In this document: piece by piece, positions 34,517 through 42,795 of the stretch
How positions within the stretch are numbered: position 1 is the first letter of the stretch
Layout: each line of letters starts with the position of its first letter
Assembly: GCA_947500575.1 (NCBI GenBank)
Contig: CANMSI010000002.1
Location: forward strand, 496,001 to 560,000
Direction of reading: 5' to 3'
Length of the DNA stretch: 64,000 nucleotides
Source: an uncultured Flavobacteriaceae bacterium
Lineage (GTDB): Bacteria; Bacteroidota; Bacteroidia; Flavobacteriales; Flavobacteriaceae
Translations under genes and position numbers: made by a program
Notes under the pieces: generated by a model
Told to the model about the DNA's origin: nothing
The model's database searches: none
What the model saw: only the letters and a program-made list of their open reading frames with translations

Positions 34517-34923
34517 TGTTAGAAGAAAAGCACAAGATAATTTTATTTGACGGAGTGTGTAACCTTTGCAATAATTCTATCCAGTTTATTATTAAACGAG
34601 ATAAAAAGGACGTTTTTAGGTATGCGGCATTACAGAGCGACATTGGACAACAATTGATAGCGGAACGCGGCATTGACACTACTAATATTGACTCCATTAT
34701 CCTCATTGAGCCAGGACTTGCCTATCATATAAAGTCTTCAGCAGCTCTAAAAATAGGACGCATGTTTGGTGGTGGCTGGCAATTATTAGCCATTTTTGAA
34801 TGGATCCCCACTCCTATTCGAAACTTTTTTTACGATATCATTGCTAAAAACAGGTATCGCTGGTTTGGGAAGCAAGATGCTTGTATGATCCCTACTCCTG
34901 AACTAAAGGCTAAGTTTTTATAG
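34516..34923 (+). CDS. DCC-family thiol-disulfide oxidoreductase (DUF393)
   Basis: The 135-residue protein begins with the DxxCxxC signature (LFDGVCNLCNNSIQFIIKRD), characteristic of DCC/DUF393 proteins, followed by FRYAALQSDIGQ and the C-terminal DIIAKNRYRWFGK. The family is thioredoxin-like and thought to act in thiol redox reactions, with no well-defined substrate. Its start shares a base with the MutS2 stop (TAATG), so it is translationally coupled. It has no signal peptide. Confidence 0.9.
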   Translation: MLEEKHKIILFDGVCNLCNNSIQFIIKRDKKDVFRYAALQSDIGQQLIAERGIDTTNIDSIILIEPGLAYHIKSSAALKIGRMFGGGWQLLAIFEWIPTPIRNFFYDIIAKNRYRWFGKQDACMIPTPELKAKFL

Positions 34924-35163
34924 CCCTTTGATAAGATGTATGCTATATTAAAGAAAGTAAATACATTAGAAAATACTCCTTAAAAAGTCTTTTTTATTAC
35001 AATTCATATTCTTACATTTAAACCCTCCTTCTCTTACAATACAGGTTTATTTGGTATTTCAATATTGGATGTACCCTCCACCTAATTAATAATCTATTTT
35101 TCTGCTTAATTATGGCTTTTCACTGTTTATATAAGTGAAAAAAGAATGAAGAACTTATAAGCA

Positions 35164-35186
35164 GGATATCATCAATGATGATATCC
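35164..35186. repeat. perfect 10-bp inverted repeat (hairpin)
   Basis: GGATATCATC and GATGATATCC are exact inverses separated by AAT. No T-run follows. It sits 1 bp from the left border repeat of the restriction island. Confidence 0.6.
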
Positions 35187-35187
35187 A

Positions 35188-35204
35188 GTTGTTGTGCATA
35201 ATGC
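35188..35204 (+). repeat. left border repeat of the restriction island
   Basis: GTTGTTGTGCATAATGC matches, inverted, the sequence at 41537-41553 at 16 of 17 positions, about 6.3 kb away. The pair brackets the four-gene restriction operon. Confidence 0.6.
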
Positions 35205-35360
35205 GGAAAAACAAGAAAACATTGAAAATTTGAACTATAAAAGCCAGCCGCATAAATAGCACATTTGTTTTTTTCCAACGCAAAATCCAACGCTAAAAAA
35301 AACAAAAGAGCTATTTTAGCCAACGCTCGACAACAGCGATAAAAAGAAGAAATAAAATAC

Positions 35361-36815
35361 ATGTTCGAACAGACATTTAAAAATATAGACGACCTGCTTT
35401 ACAAAGATTCAGGAGCAGATAGTGAATTAGATTACATAGGACAAACCTCTTGGGTTATGTTCTTACGCTACTTGGACGAGTTAGAACAAGACAAAGCAGA
35501 CGAAGCCGAATTAAAAGGAGAAGATTACAATTTCATTTTAGATGAAGAATATCGTTGGCCAAATTGGGCAATGCCAAAAGATGTTGACGGAAAATTAGAC
35601 CATCATGTAGCTTTAACAGGACCAGATTTGGTGCAGTTTGTAGACGGAAAATTATTTCCGTATTTAGCAAAATTTAAACAAGAAGCAGATTCTGCCAATA
35701 CCATTGAATACAAGATTGGAGAAATATTCTCAGAACTTAAAAACAAAATCCAAAGTGGTTACAACCTACGAGAGATTTTAGAATATGCAGACGAATTGCC
35801 TTTTCGTGCTTCAACAGACAAACATGAGTTAAGCCACTTGTACGAAAGCAAGATTAAGAACATGGGTAATGCTGGTCGTAATGGTGGCCAATATTACACA
35901 CCAAGACCGCTTATTCGTGCCATGATTAATGTGATTGACCCACAAATTGGCGAAAAAATTTATGATGGTGCAGCAGGTTCTTGTGGTTTCTTATGCGAAG
36001 CATACGAATACATGTATGAACGCATGGAAAAAACAACCGACAATCTTAAAACCTTACAAGAAGAAACATTTTACGGAAAAGAGAAAAAGAACTTGGCGTA
36101 TGTAATTGGAATTATGAATATGATTCTTCACGGCATTGAAGCACCAAATATTATTCATACTAATACATTGGGTGAAAATATTCGTGACATACAAGAGAAA
36201 AACCGTTACCATGTTATTTTAGCAAATCCACCATTTGGCGGAAAAGAACGACCAGAAGTACAACAGAATTTTGATATAAAAACAGGAGAAACTGCTTTCT
36301 TGTTTATGCAGCATTTTATTAAAAGTTTAAAAACAGGTGGTCGTGCAGCTGTAGTAATTAAAAATACAGTTTTGAGTAATACAGATAATGCTTCTGTAGC
36401 TATACGAAAACTCTTATTAGAAGGCTCAAACTTACATACTATTTTAGATTTACCAGGAGGTACCTTTACAGGTGCAGGAGTTAAAACCGTAGTCTTGTTT
36501 TTCCAAAAAGGAGAACCTACAAAAAAGATTTGGTATTACCAATTAGACCCAGGACGAAAAATGGGAAAAACCAATCCTTTAAATGATACCGATATGGAAG
36601 AATTTATAGCCTTACAGAAAACGAAATCTAAAAGTGAAAAATCTTGGAATCTAAAAGTTTCAGACATTGATGAAGTAACTTTTGATTTATCTACCAAAAA
36701 CCCAAACACACCAGAAGAAGCACCTTTACGAGAACCAGAAGTTATTTTAGCAGAAATGGAAACTTTGGATACTGAAACAATTACTATTCTTCAATCAATT
36801 AAAGCGTTGATATGA
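35361..36815 (+). CDS. hsdM: type I restriction-modification DNA methyltransferase subunit
   Basis: The 484-residue N6-adenine methylase has an N-terminal helical HsdM_N domain (FEQTFKNIDDLLYKDSG), the SAM-binding DGAAGSCGF at 202-210 and the catalytic NPPF at 289-292 (ILANPPFGGK), then GRAAVVIKNTVL. It methylates adenine in the target defined by HsdS and protects the host. It is the first of four genes that each overlap by 4 bp (next is hsdS at 36812). Codon choice appears more A/T-rich than the flanking core genes, in line with recent acquisition, though I have not measured it. Confidence 0.95.
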   Translation: MFEQTFKNIDDLLYKDSGADSELDYIGQTSWVMFLRYLDELEQDKADEAELKGEDYNFILDEEYRWPNWAMPKDVDGKLDHHVALTGPDLVQFVDGKLFPYLAKFKQEADSANTIEYKIGEIFSELKNKIQSGYNLREILEYADELPFRASTDKHELSHLYESKIKNMGNAGRNGGQYYTPRPLIRAMINVIDPQIGEKIYDGAAGSCGFLCEAYEYMYERMEKTTDNLKTLQEETFYGKEKKNLAYVIGIMNMILHGIEAPNIIHTNTLGENIRDIQEKNRYHVILANPPFGGKERPEVQQNFDIKTGETAFLFMQHFIKSLKTGGRAAVVIKNTVLSNTDNASVAIRKLLLEGSNLHTILDLPGGTFTGAGVKTVVLFFQKGEPTKKIWYYQLDPGRKMGKTNPLNDTDMEEFIALQKTKSKSEKSWNLKVSDIDEVTFDLSTKNPNTPEEAPLREPEVILAEMETLDTETITILQSIKALI

Positions 36816-38038
36816 GAAAGAATTGGGATGAAAAAGATTTCATGGAAGTAGTTTTTCTTCAAGAAGGTCCTGGTATTCGGAAGTATGAATACGAAGAGGC
36901 TGGATACCCAATGATTAATGTTAGGTGTGTTCAAGATGGATTTATTGATATGTCAAAAAGTAGGTCAGCAAATATGGTTCTGGCAACATCAAAATGGAAA
37001 CATTTTCAGATAGATGAAGGAGATATATTATTTACTATTTCAGGCACAATAGGTAGAGCGGCAATAGTAAAAAAATCTGACTTACCATTGCTTATGAATA
37101 CTAGCGTAGTTAGATTTAAATCCATAAGCGAAAGCCTCACTAAAGATTTTTTATATCGTTATGTGAGTTCGTCAATATTTGTCGATAAGCTAAAAGGAAT
37201 GTCAACAGGAACCGCAATACAAAATGTTGGACCATCACATCTAAAAAAGATGACTGTACCAATCCCACCAATCGAAGAACAAAAACAAATCGTAGCCATA
37301 TTAGACAAAACCTTTACAGCTATAGACCAAGCCAAAGCCAATATTGAAAAAAACATAGAAAATGCTAAAGAGTTATTTGAAAACAAACTTCAAAAACTAT
37401 TCAACAACAAAGATTGGGAGCAAAAAAATCTTGGAGAAATTGCTTCATTTAAAAATGGTATGAACTTCACAAAAAGCAGCAAAGGTCAATCCATTGAAAT
37501 TGTTGGGGTGAAAAATTTCAAAAACAACTTTTGGGTTCCTTTTCAAGAATTAGAAAATGTAATTCTTGATGGAGAAATGAGTGAAGCATACCAATTAAAG
37601 AAAGGAGACATAATTACCGTTCGGTCAAATGGAAATCCCAAATTAATTGGAAGGACGCTTTTATCTGACGAAGTAAGTGGTAATATTTCCCACTCTGGTT
37701 TTACAATCAGAATTAGATTGAATTCAAATACTATACTTCCTATTTTTCTATGTCATTATCTTAAAACTGCTAAAACAAGAAAAGAACTTGTAGATAGTGG
37801 AAATGGTGTAGGAATTAAAAGTTTAAATCAAGGCTCTTTATCTTCTCTAATGGTTCCTTTTCCACAATCAGAAAAAGAACAAAAATTAATCGTCAATAAA
37901 ATAGAGGAGGTTTCTAAAAAAGCAAAAAAGTTAGAAGCTATTTATTTTAAAAAGCTTGAAGATTTAGACGAACTCAAAAAATCCATTCTTCAAAAAGCTT
38001 TTGCTGGAGAGTTAACCCAAAAAGCGGTTGCAGTATGA
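36812..38038 (+). CDS. hsdS: type I restriction-modification specificity subunit
   Basis: The 408-residue protein has two target-recognition domains, each followed by a conserved helical spacer. TRD1 is about residues 1-150, ending in IPPIEEQKQIVAILDKTF and the helix that follows. TRD2 is about 200-350, ending in VPFPQSEKEQKLIVNKIEEV. The C-terminus ILQKAFAGELTQ is typical of HsdS. It recognises a bipartite sequence that cannot be deduced here. It overlaps hsdM and the RhuM/Fic gene by 4 bp on either side. Both TRDs are complete, so the system is probably active. Confidence 0.93.
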   Translation: MRKNWDEKDFMEVVFLQEGPGIRKYEYEEAGYPMINVRCVQDGFIDMSKSRSANMVLATSKWKHFQIDEGDILFTISGTIGRAAIVKKSDLPLLMNTSVVRFKSISESLTKDFLYRYVSSSIFVDKLKGMSTGTAIQNVGPSHLKKMTVPIPPIEEQKQIVAILDKTFTAIDQAKANIEKNIENAKELFENKLQKLFNNKDWEQKNLGEIASFKNGMNFTKSSKGQSIEIVGVKNFKNNFWVPFQELENVILDGEMSEAYQLKKGDIITVRSNGNPKLIGRTLLSDEVSGNISHSGFTIRIRLNSNTILPIFLCHYLKTAKTRKELVDSGNGVGIKSLNQGSLSSLMVPFPQSEKEQKLIVNKIEEVSKKAKKLEAIYFKKLEDLDELKKSILQKAFAGELTQKAVAV

Positions 38039-39018
38039 GTAAAAAAGACCAAATAGTTATTTTTAAACCAGAAGGTGTTGATGCTTCAATAGAAGTTCAA
38101 ATACATGATGAAACTGTTTGGTTAAACCGCAATCAACTAGCAGAACTATTTGGTAGAGATGTAAAGACTATTGGTAAACATATAACTAATGTTTTTAAAG
38201 AAGGTGAACTTACTAAAGAAGCAACTGTCGCAAAATATGCGACAGTTCAAAAAGAAGGCGATAGAGAAGTAACTAGAGATGTAGAACATTATAATCTAGA
38301 TATTATTATATCTGTAGGATATAGAGTAAAATCTGTTAGAGGAACACAATTTAGAATATGGGCAAATACTATTTTAAAAGACTATTTAGTTAAGGGTTAC
38401 GCACTTAATGAAAAAAGACTAGAACAAAAAGAGCAAGAAATTAAGTTACTAAAAGATGGTATTCATATTTTAACAAGAGCTGCAAGTATAGCTATTGAAG
38501 AAAAATCATCAGATAATACTATATTAGAAACGTTTGCAAAAGGCTTAAGCTTACTAGATGATTATGACCATGAACAATTAGATGCAAAAGGTTTAACAAC
38601 TATAGAAGCAAACTATCCAAGTTTAAAAGATTATCAAGCAATAATAAACGAAATGCTTAAAGACTTTGATAGTGATGTGTTTGGCAAAGAAAAAGACAAA
38701 AGTTTTGAAAGCTCTGTAGCACAAATAGCAAAAGGGTTTGGAAAAGAAGACTTTTATCCATCACTTGAAGAAAAAGCAACAACGCTTTTATATTTAGTAG
38801 TAAAAAATCATTCGTTTGTAGATGGTAATAAACGCATTGCAGCAGCTTGTTTTTTAAAGTTTTTAGAACAAAACAATATGCTATTTAATGCAGAGAAGCA
38901 GCCTATAATTAGTAATGATACTTTAGCAAGTTTAACGCTATTTATTGCGTCTAGCAAACCAGAAGAAATGGAAACCGTTAAACGTTTAGTGATAAGCGTA
39001 TTAAACAGAAATAAATGA
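38035..39018 (+). CDS. RhuM family protein with C-terminal Fic/Doc domain
   Basis: The 327-residue protein has an N-terminal RhuM region (VWLNRNQLAELFGRDVKTIGKHI, a helix-turn-helix-like segment, then YNLDIIISVGYRV and FRIWAN, residues about 28-110) and a coiled linker. The C-terminal Fic/Doc domain has the active motif HSFVDGNKRIAA (His259 to Arg267), closer to Doc (HxFxDxNKR) than to AMPylating Fic (GNGR). Doc-type proteins phosphorylate EF-Tu and arrest translation. It overlaps hsdS and hsdR by 4 bp each, so it is locked into the restriction operon. Its partner or trigger is unknown. A perfect DNA palindrome lies within it at 38223-38247. Confidence 0.88.
   Translation: MSKKDQIVIFKPEGVDASIEVQIHDETVWLNRNQLAELFGRDVKTIGKHITNVFKEGELTKEATVAKYATVQKEGDREVTRDVEHYNLDIIISVGYRVKSVRGTQFRIWANTILKDYLVKGYALNEKRLEQKEQEIKLLKDGIHILTRAASIAIEEKSSDNTILETFAKGLSLLDDYDHEQLDAKGLTTIEANYPSLKDYQAIINEMLKDFDSDVFGKEKDKSFESSVAQIAKGFGKEDFYPSLEEKATTLLYLVVKNHSFVDGNKRIAAACFLKFLEQNNMLFNAEKQPIISNDTLASLTLFIASSKPEEMETVKRLVISVLNRNK
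38223..38247. repeat. perfect 10-bp inverted repeat inside the RhuM/Fic gene
   Basis: AACTGTCGCA and TGCGACAGTT are exact inverses around AAATA. The repeat encodes a tandem ATVAKYATVQ peptide, so it could follow from the protein repeat, or act as an operator or mRNA hairpin. Confidence 0.6.
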
Positions 39019-41393
39019 ACGAAGCACAAACCAAACACGATTTAATAGAGCCAGCATTGCGTGAAGCAGGTTGGGGAATTGTTGAAGGCAGTCGTTTGCG
39101 TTTGGAGTTTCCTATTACGAAAGGACGTTTAATTGGGCAAAACAGAAGAGCAACACCATTGTTTGCAGATTACGTTTTAGAATACAAAAACAGACGTATT
39201 GGTATTGTAGAAGCAAAAAAAAGAGACTTATATTATACAGATGGCGTTGGTCAAGCCAAAGATTATGCAGAACGGTTGAACATTCGTTTTACCTATGCAA
39301 CCAATGGCTTACAAATCTATGGTATAGACATGGACGAAGCTACAGAAGGAGATGTATCTAAATATCCAACACCAGACGAGCTTTGGGAAATGACTTTTCC
39401 AACACCAAAAGAAGATTACAAAATTGAAATTGCCAATTGGAAAGAACGCTTATTTGCTATTCCTTTTGAAGACAGAGGTGGAACTTGGCAACCAAGATAT
39501 TACCAACAAAATGCAATCGCTAAAGTGTTGGAAGCTATTTCAGAGAAAAAAGATAAAATTCTTCTGACTTTAGCAACAGGAACAGGAAAAACTGCAATTG
39601 CTTTTCAAATAGCTTGGAAATTGTTTCACGCCAAATGGAATTTAAGACGTGATGCATCAAGAAGCCCAAGAATTTTATTTTTGGCAGACAGAAACATATT
39701 AGCAGACCAAGCTTTTAATTCGTTTAATGCGTTTGACGAAGATGCTTTGGTAAGAATTAAACCTTCAGAAATAAAAAAGAAAGGTCGCATTCCTAAAAAT
39801 GGAAGTATATTTTTTACCATTTTCCAAACCTTTATGAGTGGACCAGATGATTCACCATATTTTGGAGAATACCCAAATGACTTTTTCGACTTTATTATTA
39901 TTGATGAGTGTCATAGAGGTGGTGCAAATGACGAAAGTTCTTGGCGTGCCATAATGGACTACTTCTCGCCTGCTGTTCAATTAGGTTTAACAGCAACACC
40001 AAAAAGAGATGTGAATGGAGATACTTATGACTATTTTGGCGACCCAGTTTATTGTTACAAACTAAAAGATGGAATTAATGATGGTTTCTTAACGCCTTTC
40101 AAGGTCAAAGAAATTGACACCACAATTGATGATTACACCTATACTTCTGATGATGAAGTAGAAGGCGAAATTGAAGAAGGTAGAGAATATACAGAAGCCG
40201 ATTTTAATAGAATTATTGAGATTAAAGCAAGAGAAGAATACAGAGTAAAACTCTTCATGGATTCTATAAATCAAAACCAAAAAACATTGGTTTTTTGTGC
40301 TACTCAAATTCATGCCGCAGCAGTTAGAGATTTAATCAACCAATATGCTTCAAGTAGAAATACAAATTATTGTCACAGAGTAACTGCAGATGATGGAAAA
40401 ATTGGAGAACAACATTTACGAGATTTTCAAGACAATGAAAAAAGTATTCCTACTATACTAACAACATCACAAAAATTAAGTACAGGAGTTGATGCACCTG
40501 AAATTAGAAATATTGTTTTAATGCGACCTGTTAATTCAATGGTTGAATTTAAACAAATAGTTGGTAGAGGGACACGACTTTTTGATGGTAAAGATTATTT
40601 CACAATTTTTGATTTTGTAAACGCTCACAATCATTTCCAAGACCCAGAATGGGATGGAGAACCTTTAGAACCTGAACCACCAACAGGAGGCGGAACACCA
40701 AGACCTTGTAATATTTGTGGAGAGACACCTTGTGTTTGCGAAAGACCAGAACCTGTACCTTGTCCTGAATGTGATAATATTCCTTGTGTTTGCGAAACGC
40801 CACCAAGAAGAATGATTAAAGTTAAACTCTCTGACAACAAAGTGAGAGAAATAGATTCTATGGTTAAAACTTCATTTTGGAGTCCAACAGGAAAACCGAT
40901 TTCCTCTCAAGAATTTATTGAACAATTGTTTGGCGATTTACCTTCATTCTTTACAAACGAAAATGAATTACGCGAACTTTGGAGTTTACCAAGCACTCGT
41001 AAAAAACTGCTGACCGAATTAAGCGAAAAAGGATATACAAATTCGCAATTAGAAGATTTGAGAAATTTAATTCATGGAGAAGATAGCGACCTTTTTGATG
41101 TGTTAAGTTATGTAGCTTATCACAAAGACCTTGTTCCAAGATTAGAAAGAGCAGAAAGAGTAAAAATCCAAATGAATGATTACAACCAAAAGCAACAAGA
41201 GTTTTTGAATTTTGTGTTGGAACAATACGTGAAAGAAGGAGTTGACGAATTAGACGATTCAAAACTTCCGAATTTATTGGAATTGAAATACAAAGCTATT
41301 GCAGATGCGAAACGTGAATTAGGAGATATTAAGTCGATTAGAGAAACCTTTATCGGATTTCAAGAATACTTATATCAAGAAAGAGCGATTTAG
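39015..41393 (+). CDS. hsdR: type I restriction endonuclease motor/nuclease subunit (EcoEI-like)
   Basis: The 792-residue protein has an N-terminal PD-(D/E)xK nuclease (Asp52, Glu66, Lys68 in GIVEAKK), Walker A ATGTGKT (187-193), DEAH-box DECH (297-300), LTATPKR and VGRGTRL of the SF2 helicase, then a C-terminal domain. The length fits the EcoEI branch. Unusually, between the helicase and C-terminal domain at residues 565-593 there is a duplicated CxxC-x4-CxC module (eight cysteines: 565, 568, 573, 575, 583, 586, 591, 593), likely binding two metal ions. It translocates DNA and cleaves unmodified DNA. It overlaps the RhuM/Fic gene by 4 bp. Confidence 0.94.
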   Translation: MNEAQTKHDLIEPALREAGWGIVEGSRLRLEFPITKGRLIGQNRRATPLFADYVLEYKNRRIGIVEAKKRDLYYTDGVGQAKDYAERLNIRFTYATNGLQIYGIDMDEATEGDVSKYPTPDELWEMTFPTPKEDYKIEIANWKERLFAIPFEDRGGTWQPRYYQQNAIAKVLEAISEKKDKILLTLATGTGKTAIAFQIAWKLFHAKWNLRRDASRSPRILFLADRNILADQAFNSFNAFDEDALVRIKPSEIKKKGRIPKNGSIFFTIFQTFMSGPDDSPYFGEYPNDFFDFIIIDECHRGGANDESSWRAIMDYFSPAVQLGLTATPKRDVNGDTYDYFGDPVYCYKLKDGINDGFLTPFKVKEIDTTIDDYTYTSDDEVEGEIEEGREYTEADFNRIIEIKAREEYRVKLFMDSINQNQKTLVFCATQIHAAAVRDLINQYASSRNTNYCHRVTADDGKIGEQHLRDFQDNEKSIPTILTTSQKLSTGVDAPEIRNIVLMRPVNSMVEFKQIVGRGTRLFDGKDYFTIFDFVNAHNHFQDPEWDGEPLEPEPPTGGGTPRPCNICGETPCVCERPEPVPCPECDNIPCVCETPPRRMIKVKLSDNKVREIDSMVKTSFWSPTGKPISSQEFIEQLFGDLPSFFTNENELRELWSLPSTRKKLLTELSEKGYTNSQLEDLRNLIHGEDSDLFDVLSYVAYHKDLVPRLERAERVKIQMNDYNQKQQEFLNFVLEQYVKEGVDELDDSKLPNLLELKYKAIADAKRELGDIKSIRETFIGFQEYLYQERAI

Positions 41394-41536
41394 TATGAAA
41401 GCCAACGCTCAAAGCCATACACATTCACAATTCGCTACAGCCAACGCTACGCCAAAAATTGCAAAAGAGTATGTCTTGCCAACGCTCACATCGGAACTAA
41501 ATAACAAACATTGGAAAACAAAGCTGAACGTGAAAA

Positions 41537-41553
41537 GCACTATGCACAACAAC
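41537..41553 (-). repeat. right border repeat of the restriction island
   Basis: Read on the minus strand it is GTTGTTGTGCATAGTGC, differing from the left border repeat at 35188-35204 at a single position, and inverted relative to it. Confidence 0.6.
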
Positions 41554-41727
41554 GTGTATAAAACATAGCAATTATAGGCTTTCCGAAAGGTTTTTGTATA
41601 TTTATAAAGTACGCCAAATTTTTAATTTGGTTATATTTAGAAAAGAAAATTAAACATAAAAATTAAAAATTCGGCTCGTGCTAAATCCGAAAAGTTAGTG
41701 TCTTTTTATACGCTACGTTTCATACAC
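41554..41727. repeat. 174-bp inverted-repeat element, recurrent intergenic type in flavobacteria
   Basis: The ends GTGTATAAAACATAGC and, inverted, GTGTATGAAACGTAGC match at 14 of 16 positions. The interior is A/T-rich with a CTTTCCGAAAGG palindrome. I recall similar GTGTATRAAACRTAGC sequences in many flavobacterial intergenic regions next to accessory genes, but this was not checked by search. It carries no gene, so it may be a MITE-like element or a recombination site. Confidence 0.5.
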
Positions 41728-41809
41728 AAGACCGTTGGAGCACATTAGCTAAACCACTGCAATGGTAGTTCTCTATTCGCTTCGCTCGAAACAACGAAGG
41801 TTGGTTTTT

Positions 41810-42775
41810 TTACCTCGATTTCCCCTTAAAAAACTCCCAAACCTCATCAACCATTTCTATATCACCATTTTGGTTCCCTACCACAACTTTAAATAGACGG
41901 CTATAGCGTTCTGTTTTACTGGGTTCGGTATGTCCTCCATTCGTAACTTTGTAGAGCACTACTTGGGTATTGTTATCCCCATTTTTATATAGATATTTAG
42001 TGACCGTAGATTTATCTCTCCTGTCCACATTGGGTAAATTGGTCACTTCTGGAGTAGCATTGGTATTATTTCTTTCTACCCAATAAGCAACTGCAGCCGC
42101 TGTTGCAACTACTTCTCCCCTGTTCGAAGCGATGGCTCCACCATTGTAGGGCGTAATAGGGTCTGCTGTACCATTCATAAAAAGTGCCGAGACGGGTGTG
42201 GTAGCATCAGGACAAACCGAGTTAGCAGCATTGGAAGCCACCACCGATGCGAAGGCTGTGATGCGCTCTGGGATTTCATGGGCTAAACGTATGGCAAATT
42301 GCCCTCCATTAGAAGTGCCTATCACATATACCTTTTGGCTATTTGAATTATAAGTAGATTCTATAAAATTGAGTAAATCTTCCACAAAAGCTACATCATT
42401 GGTCCTTGGGTTGGTAGGTGCATCTGTTCTACAATCGTTCCATCCTCTTTTATTCTCTGAGCCCAATTCCCCATTTGGAATTGCCAAAATTAAATTCTCG
42501 CGTTCTGCGATATCTAACCAAAGCTTATAGGGAGTCTTGGTGCCTCCTAACCCTAATACTTGGTTACTGCTACCGCCATGCCCATGTAAAACCACTACAA
42601 CTGCCGCATTGGTAGGCTTGGGCGGCACATACAAATGATAAGTACGCTCCATACCCGAAGTGCTAATGATTCTATTCACCAACAAACCTTCTTTAAGTTC
42701 TTCCGTAATAGGACCATTGCTCTTATTACAGCCGGCATATAAAACAATAAAAAGACTAATAATTACTTTGTTCAT
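41810..42775 (-). CDS. PHB depolymerase/feruloyl-esterase-like alpha/beta hydrolase, lipoprotein
   Basis: The 321-residue hydrolase has a short lipoprotein signal with lipobox YAGC (residue 16). The LpqC/Esterase_PHB-type fold is shown by HGHGGSSNQVLGLGG (oxyanion region), nucleophile Ser in GTSNGGQFA, Asp in FMNGTADPITPYNGG and His in NGGHTEPS. It should cleave ester bonds outside the inner membrane, perhaps on polysaccharide decorations as in carbohydrate esterase family 1. It follows a lipoprotein gene by 20 bp, so the two are probably an operon for surface or periplasmic work. Confidence 0.85.
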   Translation of the reverse strand: MNKVIISLFIVLYAGCNKSNGPITEELKEGLLVNRIISTSGMERTYHLYVPPKPTNAAVVVVLHGHGGSSNQVLGLGGTKTPYKLWLDIAERENLILAIPNGELGSENKRGWNDCRTDAPTNPRTNDVAFVEDLLNFIESTYNSNSQKVYVIGTSNGGQFAIRLAHEIPERITAFASVVASNAANSVCPDATTPVSALFMNGTADPITPYNGGAIASNRGEVVATAAAVAYWVERNNTNATPEVTNLPNVDRRDKSTVTKYLYKNGDNNTQVVLYKVTNGGHTEPSKTERYSRLFKVVVGNQNGDIEMVDEVWEFFKGKSR

Positions 42776-42795
42776 ACCATTAGGAATTAGTTTTA

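Larger units (their letters stand above)
34924..35360. other. 437-bp gene-free left border of the restriction island
   Basis: No convincing gene is seen here. The stretch holds a short 8-bp hairpin (35117-35141), a perfect 10-bp hairpin with a 3-nt loop (35164-35186), the 17-mer GTTGTTGTGCATAATGC (35188-35204) that recurs inverted on the far side of the island, and one GCCAACGCT motif (35319-35327) that recurs three times after hsdR. These look like border features of an inserted cassette. Confidence 0.6.
41394..41809. other. 416-bp gene-free right border of the restriction island
   Basis: No gene is seen. It holds three copies of GCCAACGCT (41401, 41440, 41478), the right border 17-mer (41537-41553) and the inverted-repeat element 41554-41727. 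Towards the right edge lie a GTTGGAGCACATTAGC segment resembling the left border in direct orientation (41734-41749) and no clear terminator. Confidence 0.6.

Noticed and set aside
35120..35362. 80-codon open frame on the minus strand before hsdM
   Set aside because: Phe/Leu/Cys-rich without domain or signal logic, and it covers the island border repeats. Composition alone can explain it.
41537..41749. Canonical integron attC site at the right border
   Set aside because: The core motifs RYYYAAC and GTTRRRY are not met exactly and no integrase gene is in the window. I kept it as a cassette-like border only.
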